Shown here: positions 16,174 through 24,313 of the stretch, piece after piece
Layout of the letters: every line of letters begins with the position of its first letter
How positions within the stretch are numbered: the stretch's first letter is position 1
NCBI GenBank assembly: GCA_014378465.1
Contig: JACMNQ010000040.1
Span: 1 to 37,124 of the forward strand
Reading direction: 5' to 3'
Length of the DNA stretch: 37,124 nucleotides
Source: Oligoflexia bacterium
GTDB lineage: Bacteria > Bdellovibrionota > UBA1018
Translations under genes and position numbers: made by a program
Notes under the pieces: model-generated
The model's input: only the letters and a program-made list of their open reading frames with translations
What the model was told of the DNA's origin: nothing
Databases searched by the model: none

Positions 16174-16797
16174 TCACTTCCACTTGATGCTGCAGCCCAT
16201 GGCGGGTTTCTGCTCTGGACTGACGGGGCGGTTTTCAACAATCGCTTTCAAGGCTTCAGCCAGTTCACGGCGGGAGACTTGTGCCGGATCCTTCCAGTGG
16301 TCATCAATCCGACCGTGGTATCGGAGTAAAAATTCCGACATCATCGGGCTGGCCATCGAGCCCGCCATTGAGCTCGAACGCTCGTAGACATAGGGATCCG
16401 GTGTACAGACTGCCCCGTACGCTTTTGCAACTTGCTGGGTTTCATCGTGCAGGTAGGGGAAAGTGAAGCCCTGTTCGCGGGATCGAACTTTCATCGCCTC
16501 AAAACTGTCCGCGGGATAACGAGTCGAGTCGTTGGAGTTGACGCCGATGAGCGCGACTCCCTGAGCACTGAATTCTTCGACCAACGCCTGAATGCGCTCC
16601 TGCACCGCGATCACGTAGGGGCAGTGATTGCACATGAAGATGATGACCAGTGCTTTGCAGTCAGCGAAATCCTGCAGTGAGTAAAGCTTCTCTTCCGTTT
16701 TTCCGGCGACGAACCGTGTGCCGCGCAAATTGAAAGCCGGGGCGCGAGAGCCGAGCTTCGCTTCTTCTTTCTGCAGATCTGAACAGGTGAGTACCAT
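16174..16797 (-). CDS. Thioredoxin-like AhpC/TSA-family protein
   Basis: The 207-residue protein has a thioredoxin fold of the peroxiredoxin-like class. It carries the CxxC motif Cys56-N-H-Cys59 (FMCNHCPYV), followed by VQERIQALVEEF, IGVNSND, and the PYLHDETQQVAKAYGAVCTPD segment with a cis-Pro context. This pattern is typical of small thioredoxin family proteins of unclear substrate. No signal peptide is present. It is the first gene of the metzincin-TolC operon and is divergent, 50 bp apart, from the Bcp peroxiredoxin gene, so both may share redox control. Confidence 0.82.
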   Translation of the reverse strand: MVLTCSDLQKEEAKLGSRAPAFNLRGTRFVAGKTEEKLYSLQDFADCKALVIIFMCNHCPYVIAVQERIQALVEEFSAQGVALIGVNSNDSTRYPADSFEAMKVRSREQGFTFPYLHDETQQVAKAYGAVCTPDPYVYERSSSMAGSMASPMMSEFLLRYHGRIDDHWKDPAQVSRRELAEALKAIVENRPVSPEQKPAMGCSIKWK

Positions 16798-16847
16798 GAA
16801 CTTCGCTTATCATTTGCCAAAAGAAACTCAAATGCTAGAAGGCCTTC

Positions 16848-17330
16848 ATGCCCAATCAAAACGATGCTCTTGTTGGAAAATCACTCCCCTCCGTTCAACT
16901 CGATTCTTCCGCCGGCGGAAAAGTCAGTCTGCCTCAGGACCTTCTCGGAAAATGGACCGTTCTCTACTTCTATCCGAAAGACGACACTCCAGGTTGCACC
17001 AAACAGGCGTGCAGCTATCGCGACAGCATCGATGACTTCACGAAGATCGGCACGCGGGTTCTGGGGGTGAGTACGGATGATCTGGTTTCCCATGATTCCT
17101 TCATTCAGAAGTTCAGCCTCAATTTTCCACTCCTTGCCGATACCGAGCACAAGCTCAGCGAAGCTCTCGGAGTCTACGGTCCGCAGGAGTGGCAGGGCAA
17201 AGTGTATCAGGGAGTTTCGCGAGACACTTTTCTGATTGATCCTCAAGGAACGATTCGCGACGTCTGGCGCAAGGTGTCTGCGACGGCCACGATGGCTGAA
17301 ACCCTGGAAGCCGTTAAGAAGTACTTATAA
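16848..17330 (+). CDS. bcp: Peroxiredoxin Bcp (thioredoxin-dependent thiol peroxidase)
   Basis: The 160-residue peroxiredoxin of the Bcp/PrxQ class reduces hydroperoxides using thioredoxin. The peroxidatic Cys50 lies in DDTPGCTKQAC, and the resolving Cys55 five residues later is the usual alpha2 arrangement. LGVSTD, FPLLAD, RDTFLIDPQG and a C-terminal helix complete the fold. Length is normal for the family. It is divergent from the thioredoxin-like gene. Confidence 0.93.
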   Translation: MPNQNDALVGKSLPSVQLDSSAGGKVSLPQDLLGKWTVLYFYPKDDTPGCTKQACSYRDSIDDFTKIGTRVLGVSTDDLVSHDSFIQKFSLNFPLLADTEHKLSEALGVYGPQEWQGKVYQGVSRDTFLIDPQGTIRDVWRKVSATATMAETLEAVKKYL

Positions 17331-17370
17331 ATGAGATGGGGTTCATGGGTTTCGGACTGGGATATAGCCA

Positions 17371-17399
17371 TTGACACAGCGCGGTGTGTTAGCTATACC
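17371..17399 (+). promoter_or_regulatory. Sigma70-type promoter
   Basis: A perfect -35 TTGACA (17371-17376) is separated by exactly 17 bp from TATACC (17394-17399, four of six consensus bases). It lies 44 bp upstream of the proposed ATG of the next gene, which also has its own GGAG. This is the clearest promoter I can see in the window. Confidence 0.6.
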
Positions 17400-17442
17400 A
17401 AGCCCGAATCCCAAACCTCAGCTTTCCACGGAGTTGATCCTG

Positions 17443-17871
17443 ATGCGCAATTCAATCAGTCTTTTGATCGGTATGTCGGTTCTTTGTGCAAGCCTTGCCC
17501 ATGCAAGGGAATCCGCTCCGCTTCTGAGTTGCGTGGTCAGCCCTGACTATTCCACTCAGGCCGGCATCTCCAAAATCGATTTTTATCCCGACAGTCACCG
17601 TGGACTTCTGACAATGATCACGACCGATTCCAAAGGCGTGAAATTCACCAGCACTTCGACGGTCAGCACGGTGAACAGTGGGACCATCGCTTTCGCTCAG
17701 GACGCTTCCAACCTTCCATTCGTTTACCAGAGCTACCTGACGAAGACGGCCAGCGGCTGGACTCTTCAGAAATACTGGCTCTGTGACAACACTTACTTCG
17801 AAGAGACCTGCCCGACCGGCGATGCCACCATCCTGATGGAAACCACACCGGTCGCCTGCATCAGCCAGTAA
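17443..17871 (+). CDS. Secreted protein of unknown function
   Basis: From ATG 17443 the product is 142 residues, with a signal peptide (RNSISLLIGMSVLCASLAHA, cleavage after AHA). The mature part has about 120 residues, with repeated Ser/Thr strands (TSTSTVSTVNSGTI) and four Cys (LLSCVV, LCDN, ETCP, VACIS), suggesting disulfides in the periplasm or outside. The start is chosen for its GGAG nine bases upstream; an in-frame upstream start lies inside the promoter. I do not recognise the family. Confidence 0.7.
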   Translation: MRNSISLLIGMSVLCASLAHARESAPLLSCVVSPDYSTQAGISKIDFYPDSHRGLLTMITTDSKGVKFTSTSTVSTVNSGTIAFAQDASNLPFVYQSYLTKTASGWTLQKYWLCDNTYFEETCPTGDATILMETTPVACISQ

Positions 17872-17925
17872 GTTTCCGTTCAGCTCGGAGGCTTGCATCT
17901 TGCTACTTTCACAGAGGAGGCAATG

Positions 17926-18084
17926 ATGAATATTTCACTGGGTTTTGTGGTTCTGATGGTCGCTTTGCTCGTGTCGGTTCCTGTTCTCATGCTCATTCTG
18001 AGAAAGACCACGGGTTCAGCTCGTCTGGAGCAGCCCTTGGACGATCGCATTCGAAAAGACGAGGCGCAAAAGCGAGCGGGCTAG
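17926..18084 (+). CDS. Small single-pass membrane protein
   Basis: The product is 52 residues with one hydrophobic helix (NISLGFVVLMVALLVSVPVLMLIL) and a basic/acidic C-terminal tail. The start at 17926 has a perfect GAGGAGG five bases before it; the ATG immediately upstream is too close to that site. The function is unknown. It lies downstream of the secreted-protein gene on the same strand. Confidence 0.6.
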   Translation: MNISLGFVVLMVALLVSVPVLMLILRKTTGSARLEQPLDDRIRKDEAQKRAG

Positions 18085-18087
18085 AAC

Positions 18088-18114
18088 GCTTGAGTCAAGT
18101 GGTGTCGCTCAAGC
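18088..18114. terminator. Hairpin after the small membrane-protein gene
   Basis: GCTTGAG (18088-18094) and CTCAAGC (18108-18114) form a perfect 7-bp stem three bases after a stop codon. A T5 run begins only 16 bases further on, so termination is possible but not canonical. Confidence 0.4.
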
Positions 18115-18132
18115 ACCAGTTCAGGCTCCTTT

Positions 18133-18300
18133 TTATGGATAAAATGTCTCCACAACCTGCGCCATGGTTGTGATGGCTCCGGAGCTTTTCAGGGTGAAAG
18201 TATATTTCTTCATGAAGTCCGTGAAGTTACGGCAATCAAGCGAGATACCGTGGTTCGGCATGTGAGTTGCCTTGGTGTAGCGCCAGGAGAACTCACTCAT
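18133..18300 (-). CDS. Possible small protein or gene remnant
   Basis: The minus strand reads 55 residues from ATG 18300 to TAA 18133. The codons look genuine (many C/G-ending Phe, Asn, Lys, Thr codons), and the product contains THMPNHGISLDC and FTDFMKKYTF. Nothing is open on the plus strand here. Its ATG overlaps the ATG of the divergent DUF4360 gene in the palindrome CATG. AAAGGGGAC precedes the start. It may be a real small gene or the 3' end of a lost one. Confidence 0.35.
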   Translation of the reverse strand: MSEFSWRYTKATHMPNHGISLDCRNFTDFMKKYTFTLKSSGAITTMAQVVETFYP

Positions 18301-19105
18301 GTCCCCTTTCTTCACCGATTTAAGACGCCTGGTTGTTGCCCTCTTGATCCTTTCGCCAGGGGCGATGGCGCAGACTGCGCCCGATGGAGTGGTCCCTGAA
18401 ATTCCACCTGGCATTCAGCTCGGCCTCCCCATTTACGGAGGTACGGGCTGCCCAGTGGGGTCCATTTCAGCGACCTTGAGTCCGAATGCTCAAACCCTCA
18501 CCGTTCTGTTTGATCAGTTCACACTGGAGGCCGGCAAGGCGGTAGGCAAGGCGACTGACGCCAGATTCTGTCACATCAACATCCCATTTCAGGTGCCCAA
18601 GGGTTACAACGTTTCGATCGTCCAGGGCGACTACCGTGGCTTCCTCAGCCTCCCTGCCGCTTCTCAGGCCCAGTTTGATGCCTCTTTCTTCATGGCAGGG
18701 TCAGCTCCGTTCAAATACGGTCGCACCTACCGCGGAGCCATGAGCGAAAATTACACGATGACGGGGCCAGTGAATCCCGCCAAACGGATCTGGTCCCCCT
18801 GCGGACAGGATATTCAGCTCAACAGCACTCTGCAGCTTTCGGTCAGTTCAAATGCGCAGAGTGAACAGGCTCTTTTCACTCTCGATAGCGCGGATCTTCA
18901 GGCAGGGATGGTTTACCAGCTGGACTGGAAGGCCTGCAACATGGGCAATGGCACTCCACCTCCTCGGCCACTCCCTCCGCAATCTCCACCTCCGCGTCCG
19001 TTGCCTCCACGTCCGGTTCCCCCTCGAGTCCTTGGGCCCGTGCCTCCAAGCCAGGTGGTGACCGTACCTCTCCCTCGAGGCAGGATGTTTCCACCTCGGC
19101 GTTGA
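18299..19105 (+). CDS. DUF4360 secreted protein with proline-rich tail
   Basis: The product has 268 residues. The signal peptide ends near residue 24 (LSPGAMA-Q). The DUF4360 region shows GGTGCPVGSISATLSPN, LTVLFDQF, a Cys-containing CHINIPFQVPKGYN and DYRGFLSLP, then KRIWSPCG and WKACN near the end. The four Cys positions fit the family disulfides. The last 55 residues are a Pro/Arg-rich tail (PPPRPLPP repeats), not usual for the family. The start has AGGAG nine bases upstream. The biological role of DUF4360 proteins is unknown; they are exported. Confidence 0.85.
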   Translation: MSPFFTDLRRLVVALLILSPGAMAQTAPDGVVPEIPPGIQLGLPIYGGTGCPVGSISATLSPNAQTLTVLFDQFTLEAGKAVGKATDARFCHINIPFQVPKGYNVSIVQGDYRGFLSLPAASQAQFDASFFMAGSAPFKYGRTYRGAMSENYTMTGPVNPAKRIWSPCGQDIQLNSTLQLSVSSNAQSEQALFTLDSADLQAGMVYQLDWKACNMGNGTPPPRPLPPQSPPPRPLPPRPVPPRVLGPVPPSQVVTVPLPRGRMFPPRR

Positions 19106-19171
19106 AAGCGCTCGGGAACATGCTGCTGAAAGTCCTCATGCCTGACTCGGATTCTACCGATTTGATTGGCA

Positions 19172-19717
19172 ATGGATTACAGCAAAGCCCCAGAGAATAC
19201 AGAAGCCGTTCTGAAGCTGATTTCGCGGAGCCTGACTGGAAGAACTCTTCTGGAAAAGTTCCTGCCGCTCTTCACCAGCAAGCGAGTTCGAATCGAAGGG
19301 TACCCTTCGCATGTCGTCAGGCAGTTGAGAGAAGTGCTGGACGAAGGCCAGCCCATCGGAGCCTGCTTCGTGCAGGATGGCTCGACGGGAGTGATCTACC
19401 TCGATTTCGCCAGCCCGGTGGGGATTCTCGCACCCTTTCTCGTGCATGAGATGGTGCATTGTCTGGACAACAAGTTATGGAAAGTGGCTCGGAAATCAGT
19501 CGTTTCCGGCCAATCCGTGCGCAGGGCCCAGTACAATTCGGAGCTCGAAGCCTTTGAGAAACAGCACAACTTTCTCTGCGAGATGAAAGAGCGTTTCCCG
19601 GACTACAGGCTCTTCCTTGAAAAGCACTTTCCCAAGGCCAAAATGCTCCACGAAAAACTCAGTCAGATGGATATCTCTGAAATGTACGGCGATCTGAGCG
19701 GCATCAAGTCGGCTTGA
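19172..19717 (+). CDS. Putative zincin metallopeptidase-like protein
   Basis: The 181-residue product has an HExxH motif (HEMVHCLD, about residue 90) followed about 25 residues later by NSELEAFEKQH, whose Glu could be the third zinc ligand, as in gluzincin-type folds. No signal peptide is evident, so it may be cytoplasmic. Start ATG 19172 is weakly supported (no clear Shine-Dalgarno). A TTG two codons upstream is also in frame. It lies 66 bp after the DUF4360 gene. The activity is inferred from the motif only. Confidence 0.6.
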   Translation: MDYSKAPENTEAVLKLISRSLTGRTLLEKFLPLFTSKRVRIEGYPSHVVRQLREVLDEGQPIGACFVQDGSTGVIYLDFASPVGILAPFLVHEMVHCLDNKLWKVARKSVVSGQSVRRAQYNSELEAFEKQHNFLCEMKERFPDYRLFLEKHFPKAKMLHEKLSQMDISEMYGDLSGIKSA

Positions 19718-19730
19718 ATGCAGGGTCCGC

Positions 19731-20783
19731 TTAAAAGAGATATCCGATGGACAGATGTCCGATCGTTTCCGCCACCAGCTCTGAAGTACTTCGCTCCACG
19801 CCGCCTCCGAGTCTCCAATGCTTCCCCAGATCACGGTTCGCCAGGATCTTGACGGCTTTCGTCTCACTCTGACCACTTGCGGCGTGAGAGAGAGCGGCAC
19901 TCAAGTCAACATCCCAGAAATCGGTGGGGGAGAGAGTCGTGCCCACGACCGTCATCGATTCGGGAAAGCTTCCCACCGTCGAGGAAAATCCTGAACCTCC
20001 CGTGCGCGCGGCCAGGGGGGAGTCGAGGTACTGAAGAAAAGTATTGATGTTCTTGCTGTAGCGGTACTTCATGAAGCTTGCGTTCAGGCTCAACCAATCC
20101 AGACAGGACCAGCTCGCATCCAGTCCGAAACTCGACTGAGTGATCGAGTTGGGAGTATTGGCGGGGAGGCGAGTCTTTCTTCCGTTGCGTTTGACGGGCG
20201 TTGCCGTGCCTGCAGTCGCCGCGCTCTCCTGCTGGTACGCCAGACTGCCAAAATTCGCCGCAAGCTCGAAGGAAGGGCGAAAAGGTTCATCGCCGTCATC
20301 GCTCGCGTCGCTTTCCTCAAGGGGAGTGGCGTTCTCCTTTCGGGTCGAACCGGCTTGGAAAATGCGGGGTTTTGCGTGGTTTAACGGCACATTCGCGCCG
20401 AGGTCGAAAGATTTTCCGATACGGAAGTTGGGGCCGAAACTCGTGAGATTCTCATCAGGAGTGGTCCCTCGGTAAAGACCGCCTCCGATCTCCCAGCCGC
20501 CAGTGGTTCTATACGCCACGCCTCCGGAAAAACCATGGCTCACGTCAGAAATCGTCCCGAGTGTGCTGCTGGTGCGTGAGTACTCCAGACTCCACGAAGG
20601 GCCTGAGTCCGCCGTCCTGTCGGTGGGGCTGCCACGGTAAGAAAGGGCTTCGATGAAAGAATCGGAGCTCACCGCCGTATCGCTCGTCAGGGAGTCAGCC
20701 AGCGCCGAAGGGGTGATGGTCAGCAGTGGCAGCGTTGAAAGGAGCGTGGCTTTTCGAAGCAGACGACTATGAGTGAGTTTCAT
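19731..20783 (-). CDS. Probable outer-membrane beta-barrel protein
   Basis: The 350-residue product has a signal peptide (about 1-29, ending SALA) and a mature part of alternating polar and aromatic beta strands (SWSLEYSRTSSTLGTISDV, GGVAYRTTGGWEIGGGLY, GLDASWSCLDWLSLNASFMKYRY, HWRLGGGVERSTSELVAE). It ends in Phe (GYLF), the usual C-terminal barrel signal. A Glu/Asp-rich loop (about 150-170) is probably external. Family and function are unknown. Confidence 0.7.
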   Translation of the reverse strand: MKLTHSRLLRKATLLSTLPLLTITPSALADSLTSDTAVSSDSFIEALSYRGSPTDRTADSGPSWSLEYSRTSSTLGTISDVSHGFSGGVAYRTTGGWEIGGGLYRGTTPDENLTSFGPNFRIGKSFDLGANVPLNHAKPRIFQAGSTRKENATPLEESDASDDGDEPFRPSFELAANFGSLAYQQESAATAGTATPVKRNGRKTRLPANTPNSITQSSFGLDASWSCLDWLSLNASFMKYRYSKNINTFLQYLDSPLAARTGGSGFSSTVGSFPESMTVVGTTLSPTDFWDVDLSAALSHAASGQSETKAVKILANRDLGKHWRLGGGVERSTSELVAETIGHLSIGYLF

Positions 20784-21150
20784 TGCCTCTCATTGTGACT
20801 GATTCTGTCGGGTTCGCGCAAGACTTTCGAAGTCGGTAAAATGACGGAGTCCCAGCAGATATTGCCCATTTTCACGAACTCGATTTCAGATAAAATGGAA
20901 TGAGCAGCATTGAACCGCAGAAGTTCGGCGTATCGATCGCACGCATCACGAACGAAATAATAAAAAAATAGCCTGAAACAAAGCATCTTTGCGTCCGAGT
21001 CGCACGTCTTTCTCTGTCGTGTCAGATTCGTGGCATATTGTTCAATAAAAATTGTGTAAAAATAAGTGGCGCGTTCTGGCACCGATCATTACACTTTTGA
21101 ATCTCATTCACGACGAATGAATCTTTACCGACATTCATGGAGGAATCCGA
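20784..21150. other. AT-rich divergent intergenic region
   Basis: These 367 bp contain no convincing gene. The stretch is clearly AT-richer than its surroundings, with runs such as AAATAATAAAAAAATAG. It holds a 12-bp palindrome TATTG-TT-CAATA (21036-21047) and a TCATTC-ACGAC-GAATGA hairpin about 40 bp before the GTG start at 21151. It probably carries the divergent promoters of the outer-membrane protein and metzincin genes; I cannot place them exactly. Confidence 0.5.
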
Positions 21151-21960
21151 GTGATCCTGAAAAATCATGTAAATGGCCTTTTTTCCTTACTGCTCACGAT
21201 CGCATTTTGTATGTCGATCACGGCCTGTGATACCGGCGGAGTGAATGTTCCTGAGCTTCCCGGAGTGCCCACGACGGGAACGCCTTCAGGCGCCAATCCC
21301 AATCCGGTCACTCCCGCCCCCGTTCCCGCGGCGACTCCTTCGCCCAAACCCACGGTGAAACCCACTCCTTCGCCCACCGTGCCCGTGACCCCTCCGAATT
21401 CCGCACCTCATGCGAGCTGTGTTTCTTCGGATGCGAACAAACTCTGCATCGGTCTCAAAGTGGTCGCCTATTCCGATTCAAGCGGACTCAGTGTTCTCAA
21501 TGAAGTCGCCGCCGAAACTCTCGTGCAGCAGATGAATGCCGTGTGGCAGACCTGCAATATCGGCTTTCAGGTGGATGTTTATGATTCAGTGGATCCCACG
21601 AGTTCGGGGCTGACTTACGGCGCGGGATCACAGAGTGAGTTGAACGAAATCAGAGACGATTTTTCGACGAATTCGACGATGCTCGTCGCCATCACCGGGC
21701 CTTGGACCGGCTCCACCATCGCATGGACATCGATGCCGGGCGGAGGTCCTTACGGAACCATCGTGGAGAAGGACTACGGCCACAACCCGTATACCGTCGG
21801 CCACGAACTGGGTCATTACATGGGGCTCTATCACATCAATGATAACTCCAACCTCATGAACCCCTACATCGGCACCAACACTTCAGCGCTCAATTCGAGT
21901 CAATGCAACATTTCACGCGGCACGACTCTGTCGTACTGGTCCGCGATGCTGAGGAAATGA
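21151..21960 (+). CDS. Metzincin-like zinc metalloprotease lipoprotein (second copy)
   Basis: The product has 269 residues. The lipobox signal peptide ends in SITAC (Cys26). A Thr/Pro-rich linker spans about 40-85 (repeated TP/SP/KP). The catalytic domain has the zinc motif HELGHYMGLYH (His218, His222, His228) and a Met-turn candidate NLMNP (Met236). The domain and the order of Cys-containing segments match the gene at 15112-16143, so the two are paralogues with different linkers. The start is GTG with GGAGG seven bases upstream. Its TGA abuts the TCA of the convergent Gly/Ser-rich gene, making TGATCA. Confidence 0.83.
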   Translation: MILKNHVNGLFSLLLTIAFCMSITACDTGGVNVPELPGVPTTGTPSGANPNPVTPAPVPAATPSPKPTVKPTPSPTVPVTPPNSAPHASCVSSDANKLCIGLKVVAYSDSSGLSVLNEVAAETLVQQMNAVWQTCNIGFQVDVYDSVDPTSSGLTYGAGSQSELNEIRDDFSTNSTMLVAITGPWTGSTIAWTSMPGGGPYGTIVEKDYGHNPYTVGHELGHYMGLYHINDNSNLMNPYIGTNTSALNSSQCNISRGTTLSYWSAMLRK

Positions 21961-22548
21961 TCAGCGACCGAATCCACTGGAACTTCCGTTGGAAGAATTT
22001 CCGTTGGCACTTCCGCCGACGGAAGTGCCGGAAGAGTTGCCCGAACTGCTGCCGCTTCCGGCACCACCCGGGCCACCTTGTCCAGTAGTTGAGCCACTGT
22101 TCACCCCACCCAGAATTCCTGAAGAGGTGTCAGGCGAAGTGGGGAGTCCCGGTTGTGCGGGAGCGAGGGTACCGGACTGACCCGCCTGCTGGTTGTTCGG
22201 AGTCTGGATGGCTCCTTCGGTGGGGCGGCTGAACGGACTGTTGTTTTTCCCCAGCGAACTTCCGGTCCCGCCGATGGTGTTGCCGTTGTTGTCGAGACTG
22301 TTTCCGAGCGTCCCGGTATTGCCGGTGCCCGAATCCAACGTTCCACCGTTGAGAGAACTTCCGCGGCCTCCTGAGGCTGAACTTACCGTACTGCTGTCAC
22401 CCAGCGTGCTGCCATTGGTACCGCTGCCCGTGGAACCCGAAGAGCCAGATGATGCCGACTGCGCAAAAGCCGAGTTCATCGGACTGAATGCGGTCATGAG
22501 AAAAGTGGTGCTCGCTGCCAGGATAAGATGCACGGAGGAGATTTTCAT
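21961..22548 (-). CDS. Gly/Ser/Asn-rich secreted protein
   Basis: From ATG 22548 the product is 195 residues. A signal peptide (about 1-29, ending SAFA) precedes a low-complexity mature chain made almost only of Gly, Ser, Asn and Thr (GSSGSTGSGTNGSTL and similar), with no Cys and almost no charge. This composition suggests an unstructured surface or matrix protein; no family assignment is possible. The start has AGGAG just upstream; a longer in-frame start at 22617 would place 23 charged residues before the signal peptide and is less likely. Confidence 0.65.
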   Translation of the reverse strand: MKISSVHLILAASTTFLMTAFSPMNSAFAQSASSGSSGSTGSGTNGSTLGDSSTVSSASGGRGSSLNGGTLDSGTGNTGTLGNSLDNNGNTIGGTGSSLGKNNSPFSRPTEGAIQTPNNQQAGQSGTLAPAQPGLPTSPDTSSGILGGVNSGSTTGQGGPGGAGSGSSSGNSSGTSVGGSANGNSSNGSSSGFGR

Positions 22549-22636
22549 AAGCTCCTGAAAGTGCATTCTTCGTTCCGAAAGCACTTCAAACAGTCTGCAA
22601 AAACGGGCGAGCCGCATTCATCTCAAGGGGAGAGCA

Positions 22637-23752
22637 TCACAGGTATTTTTTGTTCAGAAGAACGGACCAGACGCCCCGTGAAGTGGTCTTGACGAGGGAA
22701 GAGGCCCAGGGCATATCCAGGTAATCAGGGCTGATGGTGAAATAACCGCGGCGGGAAGCGGAAGCTGTCGGCTGTCCATTCTCATCCAGACCGATCGTGC
22801 CCCAGCTGTTCTTGATGATGAGAGCCTGGAGAGGATCCTTTGCACCTGGTGCCGCGGTTTCCAAATTGATGATCAGCACGGCGTGACCTCCTGCAACGGT
22901 TCTACAGAGCGAGTTCGGGCAGCTGGACGCTTCGAAGTGTCCGGAAGCGATCGCCGTTTTGCGGTTCTCACCCATCACCGTAAAACCCAGCTCTACGGCC
23001 GAGTGATCATTCAAGGCACGCTGAACCGCCTGAAGGGTTTGAGTCTGTTCGCGGCGATTCACCGTGATTTCCGCGTAATCATCCGGATTGAAGTTCAGAT
23101 AGTCACGAAGGTAAGTCGTGGCGTTGTACGTCCGTCCCTCGACCGTGAACGTATCCGTGGGCAGAGGTGCTGCCTGACCGAACGCTTCCGAAAAGTCCGC
23201 GAAAAGTTTGGGGAGATTCTTTTGATAAGCGATCACATCTGACTTGACGCTCAGGTGAGATTTCACGAATTTGCGGACGCGTTTTTCAAGGCGAGGGTCG
23301 TCCTTTGAAATTTTGAACGTGTAAGCGCCCTGCGGCAGCATACCGTATTTTTTGATGATTTCCAGAGGCTCCGCAAGGTTCGGTGCACCTTCGCGTGGAG
23401 AGAGCAGAAGTCCGATGATCCAGTTGTGCCTGATCCATTCGCCGATCGTGCGGGCGGGTCGGTCGCCCGCCTGCTTCAGAATCTCAGGCAAGTTCTTTTC
23501 GAGGGTGTCGTACATGGAATAGAAGCCGACGTACTCTTCAGAGAGTTCAACGGCCTTGCCCTGCTTCATGGCTTCGCTTTCGATCATCGCACTGAGTGAG
23601 TAGGACCAGCAGAAGCCGACTCCTCCCTGATCCTTGGCTGAAGTGTGAGGGACTGCTTGACCGGCGTCTGCCCGCGCAGCCGACGGGAGAGTGAATGAAC
23701 CCAGGAAAACTGCCATAACTGCCAGGACCGAAGGAATCTTTGATGTCATCAA
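22637..23752 (-). CDS. Secreted papain-like cysteine protease (C1 family)
   Basis: The product has 371 residues. A signal peptide (about 1-29, ending AARA) is followed directly by the catalytic domain, with little or no propeptide. The nucleophile Cys48 lies in KDQGGVGFCWSYS, His290 in VAGGHAVLI and Asn315 in IIKNSWG. All three papain-family residues are thus in order. The spacing between Cys and His is longer than in papain because of a helical insertion (about 100-220). It is expected to act in the periplasm or outside. The absence of a propeptide is unusual for papain proper but seen in some bacterial C1 proteins. Confidence 0.86.
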   Translation of the reverse strand: MMTSKIPSVLAVMAVFLGSFTLPSAARADAGQAVPHTSAKDQGGVGFCWSYSLSAMIESEAMKQGKAVELSEEYVGFYSMYDTLEKNLPEILKQAGDRPARTIGEWIRHNWIIGLLLSPREGAPNLAEPLEIIKKYGMLPQGAYTFKISKDDPRLEKRVRKFVKSHLSVKSDVIAYQKNLPKLFADFSEAFGQAAPLPTDTFTVEGRTYNATTYLRDYLNFNPDDYAEITVNRREQTQTLQAVQRALNDHSAVELGFTVMGENRKTAIASGHFEASSCPNSLCRTVAGGHAVLIINLETAAPGAKDPLQALIIKNSWGTIGLDENGQPTASASRRGYFTISPDYLDMPWASSLVKTTSRGVWSVLLNKKYL

Positions 23753-23794
23753 TCACCTCACCTGCAGTCTTCTATCTTTTGTGAAGCGGCGAGT

Positions 23795-23814
23795 CAAATA
23801 AATTGACTTATTTG
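23795..23814. promoter_or_regulatory. AT-rich inverted repeat in a divergent promoter region
   Basis: CAAATAA (23795-23801) and TTATTTG (23808-23814) are exact reverse complements around ATTGAC. It lies between the C1 protease gene (start 23752) and the next plus-strand gene. On the minus strand, a TTGACT box overlapping it is placed 17 bp before TAGAAG, a possible promoter of the protease. Confidence 0.4.
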
Positions 23815-23909
23815 CTGTGACAAGGAAAGACTCCATTAATTCTTAGGTTTAGGGGATCTGCGCAGTGATAATTCTGGGCTTCAGGAACGGTCAATGCAGA
23901 GGGGAGGGT

Positions 23910-24239
23910 ATGCGTAATCCATCTTGGCTGGTTCTTCGACTTTCCATTGCTTGTTTCCTGACTCCCTTCCTCGCACTTCAGGCCTTTGGCCAGGCTACGG
24001 GGAGTTCAAGTGGGAGCTCCAGTGCCACCAGCATGAGTCCCGGAGGTACGGATGGCGCTGGGCTCGGCTCAAGTGCCACGACCGGTGCCAGTTCTCCTGA
24101 TAAAAAAGGGGACAGGAAACACCGGGCCCCGAAGAATACTCGAAATCCCTGCATCGATGACCCCAAGGCGGCGGGGTGTGCAGGTGCCAACGTCACTCAA
24201 GACAAGAGAAGGATTACCGGAACGAATCAGACTCACTGA
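23910..24239 (+). CDS. Small secreted Ser/Gly/Lys-rich protein
   Basis: From ATG 23910 the product is 109 residues. The signal peptide (about 1-27, ending LQAFG) is followed by a Ser/Gly-rich stretch and then a basic stretch (KKGDRKHRAPKN). A Cys pair follows (NPCIDDPKAAGC). GGGGAGG lies immediately upstream. I do not recognise the family; the composition echoes the Gly/Ser-rich protein at 21961-22548. Confidence 0.6.
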   Translation: MRNPSWLVLRLSIACFLTPFLALQAFGQATGSSSGSSSATSMSPGGTDGAGLGSSATTGASSPDKKGDRKHRAPKNTRNPCIDDPKAAGCAGANVTQDKRRITGTNQTH

Positions 24240-24313
24240 CTTGCCACGGCACCTATGGGAATCATACGGAGTTTTGATGATGCTTTCGTCATTCCTCGAG
24301 TTAAGGTGCTGCC

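Noticed and set aside
18133..18414. Longer minus-strand frame starting at 18414
   Set aside because: The extra N-terminal residues are antisense to the DUF4360 signal peptide. If the gene is real, the ATG at 18300 is the better start.
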